Positions 12,171 through 23,097 of a stretch of 64,000 nt of DNA are shown here, piece after piece (position 1 is the stretch's first letter; each line of letters begins with the position of its first letter). The translations under genes and the position numbers were made by a program. The notes below the pieces were generated by a model, which was not told the origin of the DNA, searched no databases, and saw only the letters and a list, made by a program, of their open reading frames with translations. Origin of the DNA: Hymenopus coronatus (lineage: Eukaryota; Arthropoda; Insecta; Mantodea; Hymenopodidae); contig CM060883.1 of NCBI GenBank assembly GCA_030762935.1, positions 34,495,501 through 34,559,500 of the forward strand, read 5' to 3'.

Positions 12171-12428
12171 ATTTTTTCGCGCAATTCACCATTTTTGAGA
12201 TATTCCTTGTTATTGGTTTCAGTTTTAAAATACCTATTTTTCTAATACGGGTGCAACTCCTGGCAATTCAAAGAAACGGATTTTAACCACATGGCAATCA
12301 GCTTTTAAAACATTTTACTATTGCTTAGTCTGATGTATTTCCTTATTTCTCTTCTACTTATAAACGAGCAAGTAATAAGACCATTTCTGCTAATGTTTAT
12401 CTGGTTTAGCATGAAGTAAGTGAGAAAT
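12171..12428 (+). mobile_element. HLE-A 3' fragment 12
   Basis: Starts at the internal 'ATTCACCATTTTTGAGATATTCC' region (near 12185) and stops before the terminal hairpin. It sits head-to-tail with copy 11. Confidence 0.75.
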
Positions 12429-12430
12429 AA

Positions 12431-12734
12431 ATCTGATGTGTTCCATTCACATGACCTTTAATTTAGCATAAACAGTCTTTTTACTTAGCTCCTTTAAAAG
12501 TAGAAGGGAAATAAGGGAGTACTCTAGACTAAACCAACAGACAAATGTTTTAAAATGTGGTTGCTATGGGATTGAAGTCCGTTTCTTTGCATGACCAAGA
12601 GTTGACAGGTTTCCGTATGAGAAAATTTTAAGTATTTTAAAGCTGAAATCAATAACAAAGAATATCTCCAAAACGGTCAACTCCACGAAAAAATGTACAA
12701 GATATAAATTGTGTGTTTTATCCTAATCTATATT
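12431..12734 (-). mobile_element. HLE-A 3' fragment 13
   Basis: Minus-oriented 3' third that abuts fragment 12, giving an inverted pair. It ends where copy 14 begins. Confidence 0.78.
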
Positions 12735-12738
12735 TTTT

Positions 12739-13624
12739 ACTTTCTCCATACGCACTATGTAGATAGTGTAATAGAGAGAGTATTGCACTCCACCAAAAAA
12801 TTCGATACCGAGATTTCACCGGAAATATATGTTTTAGGGTCCCCAATATCCAAAAAAAGCATTTTCCCAAAAAGGTCCGTGTGTGTGTGTGTGTGTCCGT
12901 GTGTTCATGTGTCCGTGTGTCTGTGAACACGATAACTCAAAAATGAAAAGTCGGTAAAATACCAAACTTGGTATTTAAGTTTAGTATCTTCTAGGGATGC
13001 GACACGAAGATTTTTAGAAAAATCCCCCCACCACCAACTACCCTTTACATGGAACTTTTTTCGAAAATTTTGATTTTCTCAAAGATGGCTCTAATGATTT
13101 TGATTAAAATTTCGGATATTAAACATATTTATCTGATCAATGAAATGTATATCTTGAATTTTCTGGGAATAGCCTCTGAAGAGTAGTTTATTCTGGATGA
13201 GTTTTACTAAATTTTGAATAACTGCTAAACCGTAAGAGGTAGACAAAAACTTACTACAGAAAAAATGTAGGGCACATTAAAACACACAATTTATGTTATA
13301 TACATTTTTTTCGTGGAGTTCGTCATTTTTGTGACATTCCTTATTTTTGGTTTCTGCTATGAAAAACGTATACTTTTCTCATACAGGAACTTGTCAACTC
13401 CTATCCATATAAACAAATGAACTTCATTGACATAGCAACCAGCTTTTGACTATCACTTTAACCTACGGTTGTCCCTTATTTCGCTTCTACTTACAAGGGA
13501 GCGAGTAATTAGACTATTTCTGCTATTTTTTTCTAATTAGCATAAAGTAAATAGAAGTATAGGCTTTTTAAGAATTATTTGTTGCAGGGATATGGAGAAA
13601 GTTATGTGAATGTTACACATCAGA
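12739..13624 (+). mobile_element. HLE-A copy 14, full length
   Basis: Palindrome with an extra base in the second arm, a pure GT run at 12875-12895 and an intact C-rich tract. Complete to CAGA. Confidence 0.9.
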
Positions 13625-13629
13625 TTTTT

Positions 13630-13993
13630 ATGTAATAAACTTTGGTCTATCTCTTACAGTTTACCAGTTATTCAAAATTTCGCAAAATTTACGCAGAATA
13701 AACATATCTTCAGAGGCTATTCCCATAAAATGTAAGGTATGCATTTTATTTATCATGTAAATAGCTTAATTATAAGAGATTTTAGTCAAAATCGTTAGAG
13801 CCATTTTTGAGAAAATCAAATTTTCGAAACTTTTTACATGTAAAGGGAGTTATGGGTTGGGGAATTTTCTTAAAAATCTTCGTTGCGCATCCTTGGTAGA
13901 TACTACACTTAAATACCAAGTTTGGTATTTAACGGACTTTTCGTTTTTTACTTATGCTGCCCACATACACGGACCTTTTTCTGAAAATGCTTT
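13630..13993 (-). mobile_element. HLE-A middle fragment 15
   Basis: Minus-oriented middle and 5' third. The palindrome is missing and the fragment is fused to the start of copy 16. Confidence 0.75.
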
Positions 13994-13995
13994 TT

Positions 13996-15006
13996 ACTTT
14001 CTCTATACGCACAATGTACATAATGAATAGAGAAACTATCACTCCACCAAAAAATTCGACACCGAGATTTCACCGGAAATATATGTTTTAAGGTCCCCTT
14101 TATCTAAAAAAAGTATTTTCACAAAAAGGTCCGTGTGTCAGTGTGTTGGTGTGTCCGTGTGTCTGTGAACACGATAACTCAAAAACGAAAAGTCGGTAAA
14201 ATACCAAACTTGGTATATAAGTTTAGTATCTTCCAGGGATGCGATACAAAGATTTTGAGAAAAATCCCCCTACCACAAACTACCCTTTACATGGAACTTT
14301 TTTCGAAAATTTTGATTTTCTAAAAAATTGCTCTAACGATTTTTATTACAATTTCATATATTAAAGATATTTACCTGACAAATAAAATGTATATTTTGAA
14401 TTTCTGCGAATAGCCTCTGAAGACTACTTTATTCTGGATGAGTTTTGCATAACTACTAAACCGTAAGAGATGGACAAAAACTTAACACACAAAAAATGTA
14501 GAGCACATTAAAACACACAATTTATGTTATATACATTTTTTTCCTGGAGTTGATCGTTTTTGAGATATCCCTTTTTCTTTGTTTCAGCTTTGAAAAACAT
14601 ACTTTTCTCATACAGGAATTTGTCAACTCCTGTCCACACAAACAAAGGAACATCACTCACCTAGCAACCAGCTTTTGGCTTTCTCTTTAACCTATGGTAC
14701 TCCGTTATTTCGCTTGTATTTACAATAAAGCAAGGAATAAGACTATTTCTGCTAATTTTCTCATACAGGAATTTGTCAACTGCGGTCCATACAAACAAAG
14801 GCACTTCAGTCACATAGCAACCAGCTTTTGATTATCACTTTAACCTATGGCACTCCCTTATTTCGCTTCTACTTACAAGGAAGCAAGTAATATGGCTATT
14901 TCTGCTATTTTTTACTGATTATCATGAAGTAAATGGAAGTATAAGCTTTTAAAGAATAATTTGTTGCAGAGATGTAGATAAAGTCATGTGAATGGTACAC
15001 ATCAGA
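13996..15006 (+). mobile_element. HLE-A copy 16 with internal duplication
   Basis: Complete at both ends but about 135 bp too long. The segment running from the CTCATACAGGAATTTGTCAA motif to the GCAAGTAATA-like motif occurs twice (about 14605-14740 and 14758-14895), a local tandem duplication inside one copy. Confidence 0.88.
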
Positions 15007-15460
15007 TGTTTTTGTAATGTTTTCTGTAGACGAAACCATTTGTTCCTGTGGTTTTGAAATTTAACGCGAGGTTAGGTTCGAATCCGTTAAAATTAGTGTG
15101 TATACACACTTTTATAACTTTCTATTGTGGTAGTGGTTGGCGGAAAAATATGTTTCTGAATATTGTAAAACTATTTATAGTTCATATAATACTCGTTTAT
15201 ATATAATCAATTTGGTAAATATCCGTCATATACGCAAAACACCAACTGTTCCTGCATAAGCACGAATTTGTTTATATTAAAAATAAACTTGACTGACAAA
15301 TAAAGCCCTTGTAATCGCCAATCCATCAATCGCTCTTAATTTCATTCAATTGTTCGAGCGGCCCATTTTCTGCAGTTTTTTTGAGATTATTAACCACTTC
15401 ATAATATTTACTTTAATTATGTAAGGTTTACTGTCTTTAAATTACCCTAAGCTTCTTTAA
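15007..15460. other. Unassigned AT-rich stretch
   Basis: No repeat or coding signal recognised. Confidence 0.5.
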
Positions 15461-15464
15461 AGTC

Positions 15465-15701
15465 AGTGTGCAGCCATGTAAGGCTGCTACAGCCAATTCA
15501 TTCCATTTTTCAATAGTCCTATTAACAAAAGAATATTTTCCTACCCCGGTTCTGTGCGTTCTACTATTAAGTTTAAGGGATGTAAAAATATATTTGCGGT
15601 TAAATTTTGACAAGGAATGTTTTTCTCCTGCTAGGATTTTCCTGTTTCTCCATAATAAATTCCTGTACGAAATACACGTTCAACCACAGCTCCAAACAAC
15701 T
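15465..15701 (-). pseudogene. Non-LTR retrotransposon RT C-terminal fragment, inverted
   Basis: On the minus strand this reads, with breaks, as the end of a jockey/CR1-like reverse transcriptase ORF. It includes a conserved block of the type G-K-Y-S-F-V-N-R-T-I-E-x-W-N-E-L followed by A-V-A-A. The same block is recognisable in the plus-oriented fragment at 16137-16686. It runs right up to the tRNA-Leu at 15702 and is alignable with the sequence upstream of the other tRNA-Leu (6325-6460). Confidence 0.7.
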
Positions 15702-15818
15702 GTCAGAATGGCCGAGCGGTCTAAGGCGCCAGACTCAAGATAAATTTTACTCTATAAGAGGGTACTCGTAGACTTCTGGTCCTCTCTGAGGGCGTGGGTT
15801 CGAATCCCACTTCTGACA
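15702..15818 (+). tRNA. tRNA-Leu(CAA) with intron, second copy
   Basis: Same architecture and length as the gene at 6461. Exons are identical as far as I can compare by eye; the intron differs at several bases (for example ATTTTACTCTATAAG against ATCTTACCCTGTAAG). The acceptor stem GTCAGAA/TTCTGAC is perfect, the anticodon CAA is at 15736-15738, and the B box GGTTCGAATCC is intact. TTTTT follows at about 15822. Conserved exons beside a diverged intron and flanks point to a functional gene. Confidence 0.95.
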
Positions 15819-16136
15819 CATGTTTTTACTTTCTCTAACAGGTTACCTATAGAAAATAAAGAAAGTCTTCCATCCTATATAAAAATTATATAGGAATAGT
15901 TCACTGGAAAAACACGTTTTGAGGCTCCAAAAATCGAAGGTATGTGTATTCAGAAAAACTTCCATAGGTAGGTGGGCCACTGCAAAGAAAATGGCAATTA
16001 ATGCTAGGAAAAGTAGTCAATTGTTTTTAGTAGAACTAATGGGAAACTTTTTCATAGCTATCACATGGGCGCGGAACAAATTCCACAGGTGGACAACTGC
16101 AAATATTTTGTAATATTAATTCTCAAGTAATGCCAG
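15819..16136. other. Unassigned between tRNA-Leu and RT fragment
   Basis: The first ~40 bp resemble the downstream flank of the other tRNA-Leu. The remainder has a 64-codon frame (15919-16113) with no recognisable domain. Confidence 0.45.
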
Positions 16137-16686
16137 ATGGGAGGATTGATAAATTCTACATCTAGGAAAACGTGGAAGACATTGCACTTCGTAATGAGAA
16201 CACTGAAGAAGGGGAGAGCAAAGTCCAGGGAAATTGCTTACAAGTCCTTAGTGTGGCCAGTTATGGAATATGGAGTAGCATGCTGGGACCCATACAGGAT
16301 TAGTCAAACTGATTCGCTGGAAAAGTTACAGAGAAGGACTGTAGAATTCATAAAGAGAGGTAAAGATTTTGGGCTTAAGAAAGGCGAAGAAAATAAATGG
16401 GAGGTGCTAAAAGGTAGGAGTAAAAGACATAGGCTAATCGCACTATTTAAAGCTTATTACTGGTTTAAAAGCATGGGTGGACGTTAGAAAGAGGTTAGAA
16501 AACCCGGCAAACTACAGACGAAATTGAATAAATTAAGGGTGGAAGGTACAGAAAGGTACGTAAGAAAATTTCTTTTGTTAATAGGACTATTGAGAATGGA
16601 ATGAATTGCCTGTAGCAGCATTTCAGGGCTGCTCTCTGACCATAAAGAGGTTTAGGGATAATTTAAAGGGAACAAATGTTAGATAA
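16137..16686 (+). pseudogene. Non-LTR retrotransposon (jockey/CR1-like) RT C-terminal fragment
   Basis: The frame to 16487 carries the post-catalytic 'thumb' block of non-LTR reverse transcriptases: K-x-W-K-x-L-H-F-V-M-R-x-L-K-K-G, then Y-K-S-L-V-x-P-x-M-E-Y-G-x-A-C-W-D-P-Y, then L-E-K-L-Q-R-R. After stops and frameshifts the terminal block resumes at 16594-16686 (E-W-N-E-L-P-V-A-A). The catalytic YxDD part, the endonuclease and ORF1 are all missing, so this is a 5'-truncated, inactive copy. Very similar tails are abundant in cockroach-type insects in my recollection. Confidence 0.8.
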
Positions 16687-17045
16687 TTAACTAAAATAAA
16701 TATTGAGAAGTAATTAAGGATCTCAGAACCTCTTCTTTAGTTATTAATGTTTTGGCTTCAAACTGTTATAAACAGGCTGGTAATTAATATAGTATTGTTA
16801 TAATGAATAATAACTAGTTAAGTATTTAAAAAACGTATATGTATATATAAATATATGTATATAAAATATGTTAGTTGTATTAGTATTATTAATTTAACTG
16901 TAAGATTATTATTGTAAGTGATAGTTGTACATTTTAATCTGCTACCAGGCAGTACCCAATTGTGGAGAATAAATAAATAATTAAATGCCTGCCTGCCCTG
17001 CCTGCCTGCCCTGCCTACCCTGCCTACCCTACCTACCCTGCCTAG
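16687..17045 (+). repeat. Retrotransposon 3' UTR/tail and CTGCC microsatellite
   Basis: AT-rich tail ending in an AATAAATAAATAATTAAATG simple repeat at about 16966-16987, then a CTGC/CTAC-rich simple repeat at 16985-17045. Tail repeats of this kind are typical ends of CR1/jockey-type elements. Confidence 0.6.
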
Positions 17046-17339
17046 GTATCAAATTTAATAAACCTTTATTAATTAATAATCTCCGTCTACCTAAACGTTC
17101 ATAGCTATATAATAAATAGAGAATTGTATATAACGATATTTTTTTTTATCTTTTGCAGTTTGTGAAGGGGCTTTAGGTTTATCTATTTTGGTGTCAATAA
17201 TTCGTACTCATGGTAATGATTATTTTAATTCATTCGGTTTATTATAACAGGATTACGATGAGGAATAATCCCTTTTATGGTCTCAGAAGTATTTTTCTTC
17301 GTTTCATTTTTTTGAACATTCTATCTCAGAAGATAGAAG

Positions 17340-17925
17340 CTAACCTATCTACCTTACCTACCTACCTTAGCTACCCTACCCACCTTACCTACCTACGTAC
17401 CTTACCTACCTGCCTACCATACCTACCTACCCTACCTACCTACCTTACCTACCTACCTACCTTACCTACCTACCCTACCTACCTTACCTACCTTACCTAC
17501 CTGCCTACCCTACCTACCCTACCTACCATACCTACCTACCCTATCTACCTACCTTACCTACCTACATACCCTACCCACCCTACCTACCATACTTACCTAC
17601 CCTACCTACCTTACCTACCTTACCTACCTACCTACCTTACCTACCTACCTACCTACCTACCTACCTACCTACCTACCTTACCTACCTTACCTACCTACCT
17701 ACCTACCTTACCTACCTTACCTACCCTACCTACCTACCTACCCTACCTTACCTACCTACCTTACCTACCTTACCTACCTACCTACCTACCTTACCTACCT
17801 TACCTACCTTACCTACCTACTCTACCTTACCTACCTACCTACCTACCTACCCTACCTACCTACCTACCTACCTACCTTACCTACCTACCCTACCCTACCT
17901 ACCTACCTACCTACCTACCTGCATG
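17340..17925. repeat. (ACCT)n-type microsatellite, about 0.6 kb
   Basis: Almost uninterrupted CTAC / CTTAC / CCTAC steps. The open 241-codon plus frame (Leu-Pro-Thr-Tyr repeats) and its neighbours are products of the repeat, not genes. Confidence 0.97.
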
Positions 17926-17937
17926 CATACAATGACA

Positions 17938-18360
17938 CACACATACATACATATACATATATACGCACTTACATGCATACATACAATGACATACACACAT
18001 ACATACAATGACATACACACATACATACAATGACATACACACATACATACAATGACATACACACATACATACAATGACATACACACATACATACAACGAC
18101 ATACACACATACATACAATGACATACACACATACATACAATGACATACACACATACATACAATGACATACACACATACATACAATGACATACACACATAC
18201 ATACAACGACATACACACATACATACAATGACATACACACATACATACAATGACATACATACATACAATGACATACACACATACATACAATGACATACAT
18301 ACATACATACATACAATGACATACACACATACATACAATGACACACACACATACATACAA
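17938..18360. repeat. 22-bp minisatellite (CATACA-rich)
   Basis: The unit ACATACACACATACATACAATG recurs about 19 times with occasional C/T change (ACGACATAC) and two expansions of CATA. Three overlapping minus frames translate to Met-Tyr-Val-Cys repeats because 22 is not a multiple of three and no frame contains stops. These are not genes. Confidence 0.97.
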
Positions 18361-18463
18361 TTTCTGCAATTTTTTTCTCGATTAGCATGAAGTAAATAGA
18401 AACTTAAGCTTATCAATAACTTGATGCAAAGCTGTAGAGAAAGTCATGTGAATGGAACACAGA
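18361..18463 (+). mobile_element. HLE-A 3' fragment 17
   Basis: The last ~100 bp of the element, abutting the minisatellite directly. The rest of the copy appears to have been replaced by the arrays. Confidence 0.8.
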
Positions 18464-18470
18464 TTTTTTT

Positions 18471-18833
18471 TTATTGTGGAGTTGAACGATTTTAAGGTAT
18501 TCCTTGTTATTGGTTACAGTTTTCTCATACAGGAATTAGTCAACTCCTGGCCATACAAAGTAACTTCAATCAAATAGCAACAAGTTTTTAAAATATTTTT
18601 CTGTCGCTTTAACCTATGGTACTCTTATTTTCTTGCAAAGGCAAAGATGGAAGCAAGTAATAAGAACATGTCTGCTAATTGTTTCTCGATTAGCGTGAAG
18701 TCAATAGAAGAATAAGAATTATCCCATGTGTTAAAGTTTGTATCATGTTTTTAAAGTCGCTATAAGACCTTGAAGTTAGGCGACTTAAAAAAATGTAGAG
18801 AAAGTCAGAATGTGAATGAAATAAATCAGATTT
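18471..18833 (+). mobile_element. HLE-A 3' fragment 18
   Basis: 3' half only, with an insertion near 18725-18790. It follows fragment 17 head-to-tail. Confidence 0.75.
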
Positions 18834-19397
18834 TTTTTCTATTTGTTTTTAGTTTCAATTGAGGCATATTGCTTCTTTTAAACCTATACATAAATCCAGA
18901 AATATTTACATTCATCATCTTGTTTTCAAAATCTGCATTAGACAGCAATTTAAATATGTAAGGTCCATAAATTGCGTTCGTGCTGAAACCAAGAATATAA
19001 AAGGGTGGTGCTGACATCTGTTTGTGGACATTGAGTGACAAATGACACAAATCGTTTGTCTAATTTTTGTTCTCGAGTTTGGGTTTGCCATTCATTTGTT
19101 TGCACAGAGCCTATCTTCACCATCTTGTGCTAGAGGGAACGATTTCTACAATATCTACCGCCTCATGAATATAAATAGCTAGAGAGTAGATAACACGATC
19201 TAATTTTAACGCTTTCACCCCCTCCCTCTATCCCATACGTCACCAGTTTCCGGTGTCTCGCTTCTTGACATCGGGAAATTAATGCGGAATACCAAGCTAT
19301 AGAACATTCAGCACACTTGTGCAGTTTCATGTTGTCAGAATTTTAACTGCTAGAGACAGATAACGTTTCTTAATCGTTGAAGAGGTTCATTTTTATT
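18834..19397. other. Unassigned
   Basis: Includes a 74-codon minus frame (18826-19050) and a slightly GC-richer stretch at 19120-19330. No domain or repeat recognised. Confidence 0.45.
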
Positions 19398-20270
19398 ACT
19401 TTCTCTAGCCCAATATGTACAATGTACATAAGGATAGAGAAGGTATTGTAATGCACCCAAAATTCGATACCGAGATTTCATCGGAAATATATGTTTTAAG
19501 GTCCCTGTATCCAAAAAAAGCATTTTCAGAAAAAGGTCCATGTGTATGTGTGTGTCCGTGTGTCTGTGAACACGATAACTCAAAAACGAAAAGTCGGTAG
19601 AATACCAAACTTGGTATTTAAGTTTAGTATCTTCCAGAGATGCGTCACGAAGGTTTTGAGAAAATTCCTCCCCACTCCAAACTACCCTTTACATGAAACT
19701 TTTTACCAAAATGTTGTTTTTCTTAAAAATGGCTCTAACGATTTTAATTAAAATATCGTATATAAAGATATTTACCTGACAAATAAAATGCACATCTTTA
19801 ATTTTCTGGGAATAGCCTCAGAAGCTTACTTTATTCTGGATGAAATTTACGGAATTTTGCATAGCTCCTAAACCGCAAGAGATGGATAAAAGCTTATTAC
19901 ACAAAAAATGTAGAACACGTTAAAACATACCATTTATGTTATATACATTTTTTGATGAAGTTGATCAGTTTTTAGATATTCCTTCTTTTTGGTTTCAGCT
20001 ATGAAAAACTTATACTTTTCTCATACAGGAATTTGCCAATTCTGTCCACAGAAACAAAGGAACTTCAGTACATAGCAACCAGCTTTTGACTATCCCTTTA
20101 ACCTATGGTACTCCCTTATTTCCCTTATACTTACAAGGAAGCAAGTAATAAGACTATTTCTGCTATTTTTTTTTTTTCTAGATTAGCATGAAGTGAATAG
20201 AAGCACAATCTTTTTAACAATAGTTTGCTGCAGAGATGTAGAGAAAGTCATGTCAACGGAACACATAAGA
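19398..20270 (+). mobile_element. HLE-A copy 19, full length
   Basis: The palindrome is imperfect (TCTAGCCCAATATG). Otherwise complete to the stem-loop, which has drifted (TGTCAACGGAACACA). Confidence 0.88.
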
Positions 20271-20364
20271 TTGTTCACTTAGCATTTGAAAGCTTAACAA
20301 AACGAGTCAAAAAATTAGCTATAAAGCTTATTTCATTCGCTAATTACAAATCAAACTAAATTAA

Positions 20365-20870
20365 GATCGCCTGGGTCTGCCTCAAAAGGTCGTGAGTTAG
20401 AATCTTGCTTAGGAAGAGTTACCCGGATAAGGTCGCCCTCTGTGGTGTAATGTTGACCATGCCCGGCGGAGGACGATGGATTTTTTCGGGTGTAAAAATC
20501 CTTAGCATGGCTTCTTTCGGAAGGGAAGTAAAGCCGTTGGTCCCTTGTCGTAGATTTACGGCACGTAAAAGAACCTCAAGCCTGATTAAGAGGCCTCTGA
20601 GTAAAATTAAGTGGTCTTTCACGCCCAATTTAGAATGGGACGCTGAGAACCACAGTTGTTAAGGAGCGTCCATAAATAAAACTACATTTACATTTTTACG
20701 CGGATAAGGTTTTTTGGAGGGATTTCCCTTATTCTGAGAAGACGAATGACGACTTACTTTAAGCTCCATGGATCCCAGATCATTAGAGCATAATTTCACC
20801 GATTTCATTCATCGTCCGATATGACCAACAGGTTAAAGGACATTAAATTAAAAAAAAAAAAAAAAAAAAG
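20365..20870 (+). mobile_element. SINE family tS2, interrupted by tS3
   Basis: The head fragment (CGCCTGGG...AAAAGGTCGTGAGTTAGAATC) and the body (TTATTCTGAGAAGACGAATG to A-tail at 20849) are separated by a tS3 insertion. The internal anticodon region of the head is shortened. Confidence 0.85.
20433..20700 (+). mobile_element. SINE family tS3 nested in tS2
   Basis: Complete tS3, from TCGCCCTCTGTGGTGTAATG to ...GAGCGTCCATAAATA plus tail. CGGATAAGG flanks it at 20424-20432 and 20701-20709, a 9-bp target-site duplication. Codons 20405-20662 are open only because the SINE body happens to lack stops. Confidence 0.92.
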
Positions 20871-21044
20871 TATCTTAAAATGTGAACTGATATATTTGAG
20901 CTGGAGTAATAAATATTTCGCTTATACGAAATTTTGATTGTATAACAAAATTGATATTTTAATCTACATCATACACAATAATGCAATCTTTGAGACAGTA
21001 TACAATAGCTATACAGGCACACACATACACATGCAGGCTGACAT

Positions 21045-21280
21045 ACACACATAGGCTAAACTTAAATACCAACCTTGGTATTTTAGGTCAGTTATGCTGT
21101 TCACACCAACACACAGAGACACACACACACACACACAGACCGTTTCCTAAAACTGTTTTTTTTTCTGACTCAGGGGACCTTAAAACATATATTTCCGGCG
21201 AAATCTCGCTATAGAATTTTTGGTTGGAATATAATACATTCTCTATTTACTATGTACATTCTACATACTGCTAGAGAATT
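21045..21280 (-). mobile_element. HLE-A 5' fragment 20
   Basis: AC tract and decayed palindrome in minus orientation. Confidence 0.78.
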
Positions 21281-21284
21281 TAAT

Positions 21285-21350
21285 AGCTTGTATAATAATA
21301 TTTGGTTACAGAATAGGTAGAGGAATTCATGTGAATGGAATGGAATCATA
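21285..21350 (+). mobile_element. HLE-A 3'-terminal fragment
   Basis: About 65 bp with a decayed TAGAG(G)AATTCATGTGAATGG end, immediately before copy 21. Confidence 0.6.
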
Positions 21351-21354
21351 TTTT

Positions 21355-22228
21355 ACTTTCTCTACACGTTATTATGTACATAGTGTATAGTGAAGGTATT
21401 GTGAAACACTCACAAAAATTCAGTACCGAGATTTCGCCGGAAATACATGTTTTGGGTCCTCCTGAATCCAAAAATAAAATGGAAAAAGTCTGTGTGTTTG
21501 TCTGTCTGTCAGTTTGTGTGTCTGTGGACAGCATAGCTCAAAAACGAAGACACCGTTAAATACCAAGCTGAACATTTAAGTTCAGTATCTTGCAAGAATG
21601 CGACATGAAGATTAAAAAAAAATAACCCATCCTCAGCTACCCTTTACATGGAAAAAATTTCGAAAATTTTGATTTTCTCAAAACTGGCTCTAACGATTTT
21701 GATTAAAATACCACATATCAAAGCCATTTCCATCACAAATAAAATGTATATCTTGAATTTTCTGGGAATAGCCTCTAAAGACCTGGTTATTCTGAATGAA
21801 TTTTTCTGAATTTTGCGTAACTGGTAAACCGTCAGAGATAGGCAGAAACTTACTAAACAAAAATGTAGATCACGTTAAAACACACAATATATGTCATATA
21901 TGTATTTTTCGTAGAATTGACCACTTCTGAGATATTCCTTGTTATTGGTTTCAGATTTAGAATACTTTCTTTCCTGACACGGATAGCTGTAAACTCCTGG
22001 CATTGCATAGAAAGGGATTTCAACCATATGGCAACCAGCTTTTAAAAGATTTGATTATCGTTTTAGCTTAGTGTATTTCGTTATATTCCTTCTACTTACA
22101 AGGAAGCAAGTAATTAGGTACATGTCTGCTGTTTACCTAAATTATCATAAAGTAGAAAGAAGAATATGCTTTTAGCAATAACATGCTGCAGCGATTTAGA
22201 TCAAGTAATGTGAATTGAATATACTACT
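21355..22228 (+). mobile_element. HLE-A copy 21, full length
   Basis: The palindrome is present (TACACGTTATTATGTACATAGTG). The tract is CTGTCTGTC-rather than pure GT. The 3' end is weakly conserved. Confidence 0.85.
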
Positions 22229-22637
22229 GAAATTTGAATATCTAGCATATGAATTGTTCACATATTTCAGATAGCTTTTAGTAAAAGCTCTTGTGTGTAC
22301 GCAAGCACTTTAGCGGGCTCATCCCGTATTCAGGACACGTCTTATGCCTCGTCTGAATTCGTCCGCTTTGCGTACCTGTTACATAAATAGCTATAAATGT
22401 AGCAGCCGGTGTCTGGCGAACGCCGTACTTCGCACGCGCTGCTGACGGGTGGGACGTCTAATCACAAGGGGTATTGCTAATATCTGCAGGTGACGTGAGC
22501 CTGCGAACATTCATAACCAAAAGAGATGAGCATTGCACGTGTACCAAGAAAGTATCAGCACGTGCTCTTAGATTGTAACAAATCGGTAGTGTCTGGAATG
22601 TTCACTATCGATAATCTAATTACTTCCGTTATGTGTA
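22229..22637. other. Unassigned, GC-richer island
   Basis: 22300-22520 is visibly GC-richer than its surroundings, with several CG dinucleotides. No frame of useful length and no tRNA signature. Confidence 0.4.
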
Positions 22638-22639
22638 TA

Positions 22640-23083
22640 CAGGGTGTTAATGAATTACACCGAAATATTTTCATAGAATATGTAGATTACTTAAATAAAT
22701 AATATGAGATAGGAGACTTATGTCCTGTTTATTGAAATTTCGAAGTAACGGCTATAAGTTTCTGAAGTGCCAGTACGCCACGTATTGCGGCACTTCGGCT
22801 ACATAACTCAAGAACGTAGTTAATGAATGCTCAGTGTCGCACTGTCAAGTGGTTAGTTCGAGATTTTACAGATTTTTGAGAACGCTAGTAACGAGCTGCT
22901 AAAAATCGATATTTCTATACTCGGGCAGCGGTTTTAACTTATCAGCACCTGATGCCCACATGTTTAACGCCATATAGCTGCGTTATGTTTATCCGGGGAC
23001 CATGCATCGCCGATCTCAAATCACTTATATCAGTCTCGTGCACAATCTCGCAAATTATTTCGGTGTAGTTCGTTAACACCCTG
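22640..23083. mobile_element. 444-bp MITE with ~30-bp terminal inverted repeats and TA duplication
   Basis: The left end CAGGGTGTTAATGAATTACA matches the reverse complement of the right end CAGGGTGTTAACGAACTACA, and the match continues through ACCGAAATA. TA flanks both sides (22638-22639 and 23084-23085), as in the Tc1/mariner superfamily. There is no coding capacity inside, so it is a non-autonomous element. Single copy in the window. Confidence 0.88.
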
Positions 23084-23097
23084 TACATAATGTAATT

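Noticed and set aside
17340..17925. Telomeric repeat array
   Set aside because: The unit is ACCT/CTTAC, not the insect TTAGG/CCTAA unit.
17210..17935. 241-codon Leu-Pro-Thr-Tyr-rich frame
   Set aside because: Translation of an ACCT microsatellite. No complexity outside the array.
17907..18416. Three overlapping Met-Tyr-Val-Cys-rich minus frames
   Set aside because: All are phases of the 22-bp minisatellite.
20405..20662. 85-codon frame and its antisense partner
   Set aside because: Body of the nested tS3 SINE.
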